This document shows positions 46,052 to 53,587 of a stretch of 64,000 nucleotides of DNA, in pieces. Below the pieces are notes generated by a model. It was not told the origin of the DNA. It did no database searches and worked only from the letters and a program-made list of their open reading frames with translations. The first letter of the stretch is position 1. Each line of letters starts with the position of its first letter. Both the position numbers and the translations under genes were made by a program. The stretch comes from Microbacterium terrae (GTDB lineage Bacteria > Actinomycetota > Actinomycetes > Actinomycetales > Microbacteriaceae). The stretch lies in NCBI RefSeq assembly GCF_017831975.1, contig NZ_JAFDSS010000001.1, positions 992,001-1,056,000 of the forward strand. Reading direction: 5' to 3'.

Positions 46052-47268
46052 CGTCGGCGGCGGCGACGCGGTCGGGAGGGTGGAAGCACCTTCCCGCGGC
46101 GCTGCGCATCGGCATCCTCTATCTCTCGGCGCGCGTCGTCACGACGATATTCCTGGTGACGGCCGCCGAGCAGTCGGGCTTCGACTCGCGTTTCGGGCCC
46201 GACGCGACCCTCACCGACCTCATCCTCGGATGGGACGCCCGCTGGTACTGGATCGTCGCGGAGACCGGCTACCCGGCCGATCTGCCGCTCACCGACGGCG
46301 GGAGCGTCGCCGAGAATCAGTGGGCGTTCATGCCGCTGTTCGCATACCTCGCGAAGGCCGTCGCGCTCCCGTTCGGAGGCACGTGGGCGGTCGGCGCGTT
46401 CATCGTCGCGATCGTCGCAGGCTACGGCGCGTCGTACGTGCTGTACCGGATGCTGCGCGAACGCCTCGACGAGACCGCAGCCACCTGGGCGACGGTGTTC
46501 TTCGCCGCGGGGCCGTTGGCGGCGCTCTTCCAGGTCGGATACGCCGAGGGGCTGTTCCTCTTCTGGCTCTTCCTGGCGCTGTGGGGCGTGCAACGGCGTC
46601 GGTACGGCTGGCTGTACCTGCTCGTCCCGCTCATGGGATACACCCGCCCGGGCGTGCTCGCATTCGCCCTCTTCCTCGGGCTCTACGGCATCTGGCGCTG
46701 GGTCCGCCGTCGGCAGGAGCCGCTGCCGGTGCGCGAGATCGTGCACATCATCGCGCTCGGCGCGCTTGCCGTCGCGGTGGGCTTCTCGTGGCAGCTCATC
46801 GTGGGGTGGGTGACCGGTGACCCCGGTGCGTATCTCGCAACCGAGCTTTCGTGGCGGCGCAACTGGATCCCCGGGGAGGCGGTCTTCGTCCCGTTCGAGG
46901 GCGTGATCTCGGCAGCGGGCTTCTGGTTCGGATCGGTGTGGGGATCGACGGCGACCGTCGGCTACGTGGTCCTCGCACTCGGAGTCGCGGCGATCGCGGC
47001 GGTGCTGATCTTCGAGCCGCACGTGAAGCGCCTCGGAGTGGAGGTGCGCCTCTGGTCGGCCAGCTACCTCGTGTACCTCCTGCTCGTGTTCTTCCCGCAG
47101 TCGAGCATCTTCCGCCTCCTCCTGCCGCTGTCGCCGCTGTGGGGTGCGGTCGCCGCACCCCGGTCGACCCTGTGGCGGGTGACGATGCTCGTCGCCTGCG
47201 TCGCCGGCCAGTGGTGGTGGATCCACGAGATGTACGCACTCGGGAATGAGTTCTGGCGCGTGCCCTGA
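46033..47268 (+). CDS. Integral membrane mannosyltransferase (PIG-V-like)
   Basis: 411 aa with about ten membrane helices. The N-terminal loop LILGWDARWYWIVAETGYP contains the acidic DxxWY signature of GT-C lipid-linked mannosyltransferases (PIG-V-like). VAENQWAFMPLFAYLA and SWRRNWIPGEAVFVPF are further polar loops at the membrane face. It likely uses a polyprenyl-phosphate mannose donor for glycolipid or protein mannosylation; the acceptor is unknown. The GTG at 46033 overlaps the dapE end by 19 bp; no Shine-Dalgarno site is clear. Confidence 0.8.
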   Translation: MAGEALTSAAATRSGGWKHLPAALRIGILYLSARVVTTIFLVTAAEQSGFDSRFGPDATLTDLILGWDARWYWIVAETGYPADLPLTDGGSVAENQWAFMPLFAYLAKAVALPFGGTWAVGAFIVAIVAGYGASYVLYRMLRERLDETAATWATVFFAAGPLAALFQVGYAEGLFLFWLFLALWGVQRRRYGWLYLLVPLMGYTRPGVLAFALFLGLYGIWRWVRRRQEPLPVREIVHIIALGALAVAVGFSWQLIVGWVTGDPGAYLATELSWRRNWIPGEAVFVPFEGVISAAGFWFGSVWGSTATVGYVVLALGVAAIAAVLIFEPHVKRLGVEVRLWSASYLVYLLLVFFPQSSIFRLLLPLSPLWGAVAAPRSTLWRVTMLVACVAGQWWWIHEMYALGNEFWRVP

Positions 47269-47324
47269 ACCGGACGCTGTCCACCGGTCCGACGTCGTGC
47301 GAAACCAGGGTGCCGGGCGCGGGA

Positions 47325-47330
47325 TAGACT
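47325..47330 (+). promoter_or_regulatory. -10 box of the DUF3117 gene
   Basis: TAGACT lies 34 nt before the ATG at 47365, leaving a short leader with AAAGGGAG as the ribosome site. Confidence 0.5.
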
Positions 47331-47364
47331 GGACGTCGCAGACCATCGATGAAAGGGAGCCGCA

Positions 47365-47538
47365 ATGGCAGCCATGAAGCCGCGAACCGGAGACGGGCCG
47401 ATGGAGGCGGTGAAGGAGGGTCGCCTCATCATCGTGCGCGTGCCGCTTGAGGGCGGTGGGCGCCTCGTCGTGTCGGTGAACGACGCTGAGGCCAAGGAGC
47501 TCTACGACGTCCTGGGCGGCGTCGTCAACGCAGCCTAG
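47365..47538 (+). CDS. DUF3117 small protein
   Basis: 57 aa. It starts MAAMKPRTGDGPMEAVKEGR and continues LIIVRVPLEGGGRLVVSVND, ending KELYDVLGGVVNAA. This highly conserved actinobacterial small protein (DUF3117) has no known function. It was found by reading the gap between the mannosyltransferase and the convergent O-methyltransferase. The ribosome site AAAGGGAG fits the ATG, and a UUCG-loop terminator follows 15 bp after the stop. Confidence 0.93.
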   Translation: MAAMKPRTGDGPMEAVKEGRLIIVRVPLEGGGRLVVSVNDAEAKELYDVLGGVVNAA

Positions 47539-47553
47539 ACGCAAAGAAGCGGA

Positions 47554-47583
47554 GAACGGCCGGTCCTTCGGGACCGGCCGTTC
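47554..47583. terminator. Terminator with UUCG tetraloop (13-bp stem)
   Basis: GAACGGCCGGTCC and GGACCGGCCGTTC pair perfectly around TTCG. It serves the DUF3117 gene and probably the convergent methyltransferase. Confidence 0.9.
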
Positions 47584-47626
47584 CGCGTACCCGGATGCCG
47601 GGCCCGCCGCACCGGGCGGCCGGCGG

Positions 47627-48265
47627 TCAGTCGCGCTCGGGGACCGTGGTGAGCTGGAGCAGGCCCTCGCCGACGATGGACAGCGCGCCGATGACGGCGG
47701 GGGAGCCCTGCGTCTCCTGGATGAGGGAGCGGTATGCGGTCGTGACGGCGTCGCGCTTGACGGGGTCGGCGACCGCGCCACCGGCCATGACGCGCGGGAC
47801 GAGGACCGTGCCGCCCGAGCGCACCAGACGCAGGCCGTGCTCGACGTACTCGATGACGCCCTCCGGGTCTGCGTCGACGAGGACGATGTCGTATGACGCC
47901 TCGTTCATGCGCGGGAGCACGTCGGCCGCGCGGCCGGTGATGAACCGGGCACGTGCGGGCGGGATCTTCGCCTCGGCGAACGCCTGACGCGCTGCGCCCA
48001 AGTGCTCCGGCTCCTTGTCGATCGTGGTGAGGGTCGCGCGGGGCGCGCCGTGGAGCAGCCACAGGCCCGATACGCCGGCGCCCGTGCCGATCTCGACGAT
48101 GTTGAGCGCCTGCGAGGCCGCCGCCAGCACCGCGCACTGCGCGCCGATCGTCGCGCTGATGGGTGCCGCGCCGAGCTCCAGCGCATGCGCGCGGGCGCGC
48201 GAGATGTGCTCGGGTTCGACCGTGGCCTCGTCGGCGAACCGCTGGTTCGCGCTCTGCTCTGCCAT
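47627..48265 (-). CDS. SAM-dependent O-methyltransferase (Methyltransf_3 type)
   Basis: 212 aa. SAM-binding motif I is IVEIGTGAGVSGLWLL and the metal-binding region is SYDIVLVDADPEGVIEYVE, typical of small class I O-methyltransferases. A similar gene sits near sigE and tatB in mycobacteria. The ATG at 48265 has a GGAGG at proper spacing; the ATG at 48271 is too close to it. The substrate is unknown. Confidence 0.88.
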   Translation of the reverse strand: MAEQSANQRFADEATVEPEHISRARAHALELGAAPISATIGAQCAVLAAASQALNIVEIGTGAGVSGLWLLHGAPRATLTTIDKEPEHLGAARQAFAEAKIPPARARFITGRAADVLPRMNEASYDIVLVDADPEGVIEYVEHGLRLVRSGGTVLVPRVMAGGAVADPVKRDAVTTAYRSLIQETQGSPAVIGALSIVGEGLLQLTTVPERD

Positions 48266-48327
48266 CGTCATTCCTCCGCGTCACAGCCTACGCGGCGACG
48301 TGGCGCGGACCGACCAGGCGCGACGGG

Positions 48328-48333
48328 TAACCT
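48328..48333 (+). promoter_or_regulatory. Leaderless -10 box (tatB)
   Basis: TAACCT lies 6 nt before the ATG at 48340. Confidence 0.5.
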
Positions 48334-48339
48334 GATCCC

Positions 48340-48723
48340 ATGTTCTTCGGCCTCACGATCGAGAAGCTGCTGCTGATCGGCGTCATCGCAGCCTTCGTCA
48401 TCGGCCCGGAGCGTCTTCCCCGCTACGCGGAGTCGCTGGCGAACTTCACCCGACGTGCCCGTGACTGGGTCAGCTCCGCGAGGACGCGGGTGCGCGACGA
48501 GATGGGCGAGGACTTCGACGACGTCGACTGGAAGACCCTCGACCCCCGTCAGTATGACCCGCGGCGCATCATCCGCGAGGCGCTGCTCGATGATGCGCCG
48601 GGGGTGGCATCCGTCCCTGCGGTCGCCGCGCCGGCGCCGATCACCCCGCCCGTCGCCTCCGCGCCCGCGCGGGAGCCGTTCCGGGCCGGCGAGCGTCCGC
48701 CGTTCGACGCCGAAGCGACCTGA
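48340..48723 (+). CDS. tatB: Sec-independent translocase subunit TatB
   Basis: 127 aa. One N-terminal membrane helix (LTIEKLLLIGVIAAFVIGPE) followed by the hinge RLP and an amphipathic helix (RYAESLANFTRRARDWVSSA) is the TatA/B architecture. The long acidic and Pro/Ala-rich tail favours TatB. It helps recognise twin-arginine substrates with TatC, which is not in the window. It is convergent with mrp. Confidence 0.9.
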   Translation: MFFGLTIEKLLLIGVIAAFVIGPERLPRYAESLANFTRRARDWVSSARTRVRDEMGEDFDDVDWKTLDPRQYDPRRIIREALLDDAPGVASVPAVAAPAPITPPVASAPAREPFRAGERPPFDAEAT

Positions 48724-48735
48724 CCCGAGCTCGCG

Positions 48736-49890
48736 TCACTGCAGACGCAGGGGGAGCGATCGCCCGGCGAGTCCGCGGCGAGACGTGGCGAGGGATGCCG
48801 CGATGCGGCGGATCTCCTCCGCCGCGGCATCCGTCGGCGCACCCACGACCACGGGGGCACCCGCGTCGCCACCGGCTCGCAGCGCCGGGCTCAGCGGGAC
48901 GGAGCCGAGAAGGGGCACCGATTCGCCACCGGCCGACAGCGACTCGGCCACCTCCGCGCCGCCGCCGGCGCCGAACAGGTCGAGCGTCGATCCGTCGGGG
49001 AGCGTCATCGCGGCCATGTTCTCGATGACGCCGATGACACGCTGACCGGTCTGCCGCGCCACCACGGCGCTGCGCACAGCGACGTCGGACGCCGCGGACT
49101 GCGGCGTGGTCACGACGAGGACCTCGGCGTGGGGGAGCAGCTGACCGACCGAGATCGCGACGTCGCCGGTGCCCGGCGGCATGTCGAGCAGCAGCACGTC
49201 GAGGTCGCCGAAGTGCACGTCGGTGAGGAACTGCTGCACGGTGCGGTGCAGCATCGGCCCACGCCAGGCGACGGCGCCGAGGGGCCCGTCGCTCTCGGAG
49301 CGCCGGAGGAACATGCCGATCGAGATCACTTTCACGCCGTGCGCGACCGGCGGCAGCATGAGGTCGTCGATGCGTGTCGGCTGCGGCACCGACCCGTCGG
49401 GGGAGACCAGTCCGAGGAGCCCCGGGATCGAGAACCCGTGCACGTCGGCGTCGATGAGCCCGACGGCGAGGCCGCGCTCGGCCAGCGCGACGGCGAGATT
49501 GGCGGTGAGGGTCGACTTGCCGACGCCGCCCTTGCCGCTGGTCACGGCGATGATGCGCGTGAGGGAGTCGGGACCGAACGGCATCTCGCGGGGCGCGCGA
49601 CCGTCGCGCAGCTTCTCCGTGAGGGCACGCCGCTCCTCGGGTGTCATGACGCCGACCTCGAGCTCGACGTCGTCGACGCCGGGGACGGATGCCGCGGCCG
49701 CGCGGACGTCGCTGCTGATGCGCTCCGCCGCCGGGCATCCCGCGATCGTGAGCACGATCCCGACGCGGGCCACCGCGCCGTCGAGGTCGATCCTGCGCAC
49801 CATGTCGAGATCGCCGATCGGGCGGCGCAGCTCCGGGTCGGTCACCGCGGCGACGGCACGCCGGACGTCGTCGACGGACGGCGTGCTCAT
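48736..49890 (-). CDS. mrp: Mrp/NBP35-type P-loop ATPase (Fe-S carrier-like)
   Basis: 384 aa. Residues 1-90 form a MIP18/DUF59 domain (VRRAVAAVTDPELRRPIGDL). The deviant Walker A is AVTSGKGGVGKSTLTANLA, and Walker B is LDVLLLDMPPGTGDVAISV. The Fe-S-binding CxxC pair found in many Mrp/ApbC proteins is absent: the region reads GVIENMAAMTLPDGSTL. Its function as an Fe-S scaffold is therefore uncertain. It is the last gene after MgtE-N and DUF1003 genes; its start overlaps the DUF1003 end by 4 bp. Confidence 0.9.
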   Translation of the reverse strand: MSTPSVDDVRRAVAAVTDPELRRPIGDLDMVRRIDLDGAVARVGIVLTIAGCPAAERISSDVRAAAASVPGVDDVELEVGVMTPEERRALTEKLRDGRAPREMPFGPDSLTRIIAVTSGKGGVGKSTLTANLAVALAERGLAVGLIDADVHGFSIPGLLGLVSPDGSVPQPTRIDDLMLPPVAHGVKVISIGMFLRRSESDGPLGAVAWRGPMLHRTVQQFLTDVHFGDLDVLLLDMPPGTGDVAISVGQLLPHAEVLVVTTPQSAASDVAVRSAVVARQTGQRVIGVIENMAAMTLPDGSTLDLFGAGGGAEVAESLSAGGESVPLLGSVPLSPALRAGGDAGAPVVVGAPTDAAAEEIRRIAASLATSRRGLAGRSLPLRLQ

Positions 49891-50411
49891 CGCGAGCCCT
49901 CGCCCGCCTCGGCCGAATCGAGGCGATCGAGGGTGGCGCGCAGCTCGGTGCGCAGCACGTCGCGGGTGAGGACCTCTCCGGTCAGGTCGGTGAGCGCCAT
50001 CCGCAGGGCCACGATCTCGCGCGCCAGGTATTCGGTGTCGGCCAGGTTGCGCTCCGCGCGCTGGCGGTCCTGCTCGATCTGCACGCGGTCGCGGTCGTCC
50101 TGGCGGTTCTGCGCGAGGAGGATGAGGGGCGCGGCATACGAGGCCTGCAGCGACAGCATGAGCGTGAGCGCGGTGAAGCCGTTCGCGGCGGAGTCGAACC
50201 GGTACTGCTCGGGCATGAGCGTGTTCCACGCGATCCACGCGACGCAGAAGAGGGTGAGGCCGAGGAGGAACGCCGGCGTGCCCATGGCGCGCGCAACCCA
50301 CTCGGTGAATCGGCCGAACCGATCGCGCGAGGGTGCCGGCGGGCGCGACAGCATGCCACCGCGCCCGCGGGGGGCGTCGAGGGCGGGCCGGCGCGACGCC
50401 TTCGCCATCAT
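49887..50411 (-). CDS. DUF1003 membrane protein
   Basis: 174 aa. Two membrane helices (LLGLTLFCVAWIAWNTLMPE and ALTLMLSLQASYAAPLILLA) followed by QNRQDDRDRVQIEQDRQRAE are the DUF1003 signature. The C-terminus is coiled-coil-like. The ATG overlaps the stop of the MgtE-N gene (ATGA) and its own stop overlaps the mrp start, so the three are a tightly coupled operon. Its role is unknown; the MgtE link suggests ion homeostasis. Confidence 0.9.
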   Translation of the reverse strand: MMAKASRRPALDAPRGRGGMLSRPPAPSRDRFGRFTEWVARAMGTPAFLLGLTLFCVAWIAWNTLMPEQYRFDSAANGFTALTLMLSLQASYAAPLILLAQNRQDDRDRVQIEQDRQRAERNLADTEYLAREIVALRMALTDLTGEVLTRDVLRTELRATLDRLDSAEAGEGSR

Positions 50412-51676
50412 CGGGTGGCTCCGATCGGCGTGTTCGGCTGGTCCTCGTCGTGCGAGCGCCAGTCGTCGGGCAGCAGGTAGTCGAGCACGTCGTCGACGCT
50501 GACCGCGCCGACGAGGCGGTGCGCCTGGTCGATCACCGGCACCGAGACGAGGTTGTAGCTCGCGAGCATGCGCGCCACCTCTGCGGCGGTCGCCTGTGCG
50601 GGCACCGCGTCGATGGCGTCGTCGATGATCGCGCCGAGGCGCTCGTGCGGCGGGTAGCGCAGCATCCGCTGGAAGTGGACGGTCCCGAGGAGGCGCCCCG
50701 TGGGCGTCTCGTACGGCGGCAGGGTGATGAACACTGCCGCGGCGAGGGCGGGGTGCAGCTCATGGCGGCGGATGAGAGCCAGGGCCTCTGCGACGGTGGC
50801 GTCGGCGGAGAGGACGATCGGCTCGCTCGTCATGAGTCCGCCGGCGGTGTCGGGTCCGTACTTGAGGAGCGCGCGCACGTCTTCGGCCTCTTCGGGCTCC
50901 ATGAGGTCGAGGAGCTCCTCCGACCGCGCCTCGGGCAGCTGACCCAGGAGGTCGGCGGCGTCGTCGGGCTCCATCGCATCGAGGATGTCGGCGGCGCGCT
51001 CGTCGCCGAGGGCCTCGAGGATGTGCACCTGCTCGTCTTCGGGCATCTCTTCGAGGGCATCGGCGAGTCGCTCGTCGGGGAGCTCCTCGACCACCTCGAT
51101 GAGCCGCTCCTCGGGGAGATCGAGGAGCGTGTTCGCCAGGTCGGCGGCCTTGAGGTCGGAGTAGGTGGCCACGAGCTGCTCGGCGGACTGCGCTTCTCCC
51201 GGGCTCTGCGATTCGCGGACGTCGCGCCAGGCGGCGAACGTGGTCGGCCCCTTCGCGAACGGCGCGGCGCTGGTGCGGGGACGGCGCAGGAACAGCTGGC
51301 CGACATCCCACTCGCCGAGCCGGCTGCGCTCGATGGCGACGTCCTCGATGACGCCCTCGCCCGAGCCGTCGGCGAGGAACACGCGGCGGCCGAGCATCTC
51401 GGCCATGACCCGCACCTCGCCGCCGCGCTGCTGGAATCGGCGCACGTTGATGAGTCCGGTCGTGATGACCTGGCCCGTCGCGATCGAGGTCACGCGGCCG
51501 ATCGAGAGGAACACGTGCCGACGGCCCGGGATCTCGACCACGAGTCCCACGACGCGCGGCGGATCGTCTTTTCGATAGACGACGACGACGTCGCGGACCT
51601 TGCCGAGACGGTCGCCGGAAGGGTCGAAGACCGAGCACCCTGACAGGCGCGCGACGAATACCCTCTGCGTGCTCAC
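50408..51676 (-). CDS. Soluble MgtE-N/CBS protein without a transport domain
   Basis: 422 aa. The N-terminus (about 1-150) is a PRC-barrel-like beta region (FDPSGDRLGKVRDVVVVYRK). The MgtE superhelical N domain follows with repeats such as LPEERLIEVVEELPDERLAD and MPEDEQVHILEALGDERAAD. Two CBS domains close the protein (PDTAGGLMTSEPIVLSADAT; RLVGAVSVDDVLDYLLPDDW). Full MgtE channels continue with five membrane helices, which are missing. It is probably a Mg2+-sensing regulator rather than a channel. The GTG has a TACGCT leaderless box. Confidence 0.9.
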   Translation of the reverse strand: MSTQRVFVARLSGCSVFDPSGDRLGKVRDVVVVYRKDDPPRVVGLVVEIPGRRHVFLSIGRVTSIATGQVITTGLINVRRFQQRGGEVRVMAEMLGRRVFLADGSGEGVIEDVAIERSRLGEWDVGQLFLRRPRTSAAPFAKGPTTFAAWRDVRESQSPGEAQSAEQLVATYSDLKAADLANTLLDLPEERLIEVVEELPDERLADALEEMPEDEQVHILEALGDERAADILDAMEPDDAADLLGQLPEARSEELLDLMEPEEAEDVRALLKYGPDTAGGLMTSEPIVLSADATVAEALALIRRHELHPALAAAVFITLPPYETPTGRLLGTVHFQRMLRYPPHERLGAIIDDAIDAVPAQATAAEVARMLASYNLVSVPVIDQAHRLVGAVSVDDVLDYLLPDDWRSHDEDQPNTPIGATR

Positions 51677-51683
51677 GCGTTCC

Positions 51684-51689
51684 AGCGTA
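51684..51689 (-). promoter_or_regulatory. Leaderless -10 box (MgtE-N operon)
   Basis: On the minus strand TACGCT lies 7 nt before the GTG at 51676. Confidence 0.5.
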
Positions 51690-51716
51690 GTGCGGCGACC
51701 GTGGGAGGATGGGCAG

Positions 51717-52460
51717 ATGAGCATGATCGGAGGGCGCCCGGCATCGGGCTCGACCGAGGTCGGCGAGACCGTGGCGCAGTTCCCCACGTACGAGGGTGCG
51801 CAGAAGGCCGTCTCATCGCTGATCGCCGGTGAGGTGCCCGCCCGCGACATCGCGATCGTCGGCTCGGGACTGCGCTCCATCGAGAGGATCACCGGCCGGC
51901 TCGGCTATGCCTCCGCTGCGCGCTCGGGTGCGGTCAACGGACTCCTGCTCGGCCTGCTCTTCTCGGCGATCATCGTGATCGGGTCGCCCGATGTGCCCAT
52001 CCAGGCCTTCGTCGGGGTGCTGTTCGTGGGGATCGCGATCGGGATGCTGCTGAGCATCGTCACCTACTCGTTCGTCCGGCGCCGCCGCGATTTCGCGTCG
52101 GTGGTGCAGGTCGTGGCGGATCATTACGAGGTGACCGTCGCGGCCGGCAGCATCCACAAGGCCCGCGGCGTGCTCGGCGGCGGCACGGCGCCGGCCCCTG
52201 CCTCGGCCCCGCTGGCCGCACCCGCCGCGACGCCCGCCCCCGGCCCGGCCGCGCCGGCGGACGAGGAGCCGCCGCGCTATGGGGAGCGCGTGGCGCCCGA
52301 CAGCGCTGCGACGGGCTCGGAGAGCACGGGGTCGGCGAACACCGGCTCGGCGCCCACGGACTCAACGCCCTCCGCCACCGATGACGGCGCTGACGATGCG
52401 CACGACGCCCCGTCGCCCGACCGGGCGGCTGCGGAGGACTCCGGTGACCGACCGGCCTGA
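51717..52460 (+). CDS. General stress protein-type membrane protein with disordered tail
   Basis: 247 aa. The N-terminal domain (VAQFPTYEGAQKAVSSLIAG, then EVPARDIAIVGSGLRSIERI) is the GSP17M/general-stress fold. Two helices (AVNGLLLGLLFSAIIVIGSP and AFVGVLFVGIAIGMLLSIVT) lie in the middle. The C-terminal 90 residues are Ala/Pro/Ser/Thr/Asp-rich and likely disordered. It is divergent from the MgtE-N operon and overlaps the next gene by 17 bp. A weak GAGGAT lies 6 nt before the ATG. Confidence 0.8.
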   Translation: MSMIGGRPASGSTEVGETVAQFPTYEGAQKAVSSLIAGEVPARDIAIVGSGLRSIERITGRLGYASAARSGAVNGLLLGLLFSAIIVIGSPDVPIQAFVGVLFVGIAIGMLLSIVTYSFVRRRRDFASVVQVVADHYEVTVAAGSIHKARGVLGGGTAPAPASAPLAAPAATPAPGPAAPADEEPPRYGERVAPDSAATGSESTGSANTGSAPTDSTPSATDDGADDAHDAPSPDRAAAEDSGDRPA

Positions 52461-53133
52461 CGCCGGCCTCGCGCTGCGCATCCCGGTCGAGCTGCCGTCG
52501 GGGGCGACCACCGTCTCGGGGGTGCTCGAGGCAGCCGATGAGCCGTGGGCGGCGCTCGCCGTGACCCACGGCGCCGGCACCCGCTTCGACCACCCGGGCG
52601 TGACCGGCTTCGCCGGTGCGCTGGCGCGGCTCGGGGTGACGACCCTGCGGTTCAACCTGCCGTACGCCGAGGCGGGGCGACGGATGCCGGGGCCGGCGTC
52701 GCACGCCATCGCCGGCTGGACCGGCGCTCTCGCCGCGCTCGCCGAGGCGGCGCCCGGGCTCGCGCTCTGGGCCTCCGGTCGCTCGTACGGCGGTCGCATG
52801 GCCTCGATGGCCGCTGCCGAGGGAGCGATCGCTCCCGCCGGGCTCGTGTACCTCGGCTATCCGCTCCACCCGCCGGGACGACCCGACAAGCCGCGCGTCG
52901 AGCACCTTCCGCAGGTGAACGCGCCGCAGCTGTTCGTGTCGGGCACGAAGGATCCGTTCGTCGATCCGCACGAGCAGCTCGAAGCGGCGGTCGCCTCGTG
53001 CCGCGACGCGGAACTCCTCTGGATCGAGGGCGCCGGCCACTCCTTCGACGTGGCCGGGCGTCGCCGGCCCGCCGCAGAGACCGCCGCCGACCTCGCCGTG
53101 CCGGTCGTGGAGTTCCTGCGCCGCCAGGGCTGA
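52444..53133 (+). CDS. Alpha/beta hydrolase, KANL3/Tex30-like dienelactone-type family
   Basis: 229 aa. The fold is intact: ALAVTHGAGTRFDHPGVTGF (oxyanion region), the nucleophile elbow WASGRSYGGRMASMAA (GRSYGG, Ser present), LFVSGTKDPFVDPHEQL (acid) and WIEGAGHSFD (His). Members are usually uncharacterised esterases. The GTG overlaps the previous gene, so the two are probably cotranscribed. It is convergent with the radical SAM operon. Confidence 0.87.
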   Translation: MTDRPDAGLALRIPVELPSGATTVSGVLEAADEPWAALAVTHGAGTRFDHPGVTGFAGALARLGVTTLRFNLPYAEAGRRMPGPASHAIAGWTGALAALAEAAPGLALWASGRSYGGRMASMAAAEGAIAPAGLVYLGYPLHPPGRPDKPRVEHLPQVNAPQLFVSGTKDPFVDPHEQLEAAVASCRDAELLWIEGAGHSFDVAGRRRPAAETAADLAVPVVEFLRRQG

Positions 53134-53185
53134 CGCCCCCAGCGAGCGACGATGTCGCCGGGCCGCACGCGGCCCCGGGGACGGG

Positions 53186-53587
53186 CTACGACACCAGCTG
53201 CACGACGAACAGCACGATTCCGGCCGCACCCGCGGCTGCGAGCACTCCGAGGTAGAGCAGCACGAGCCGCGTGTCGCGCAGCCAGCACCGCGAACGCTTC
53301 AGCCCGCCGCGCCAGGCGCGCCAGTACCCGGCGAATCCGATCACCGCGAAGACGGTCAGGGCGAGCGGGCCGAGCAGCCAGCCGAGCGCTGCGATGGTGG
53401 CATAGATGCACAGCCGGAGCGGATCGTAGGGCGGAGCATCCGTCGCCGAATCGGCACCGGCGGCCGCCCCCGCGGGGCCCCCGCCCCCGACGACCGCGTC
53501 GCGACGGGCGATGATGTCGGCCGGCCGCGGGCCGCGCGAGATTCGCGCGGCGGCGGCTGCCGCATCCTCGCCGTCCCGGATGGTCAC
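53186..53587 (-). CDS. Small membrane protein coupled to the radical SAM gene
   Basis: 133 aa. A polar N-terminal half (VTIRDGEDAAAAAARISRGP; PADIIARRDAVVGGGG) is followed by three hydrophobic segments: IYATIAALGWLLGPLALTVF, AVIGFAGYWRAW and VLLYLGVLAAAGAAGIVLFV. Its GTG overlaps the radical SAM stop (GTGA), so the two are translationally coupled. I do not recognise the family. It may hold the enzyme at the membrane or accept its product. Confidence 0.75.
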   Translation of the reverse strand: MTIRDGEDAAAAAARISRGPRPADIIARRDAVVGGGGPAGAAAGADSATDAPPYDPLRLCIYATIAALGWLLGPLALTVFAVIGFAGYWRAWRGGLKRSRCWLRDTRLVLLYLGVLAAAGAAGIVLFVVQLVS

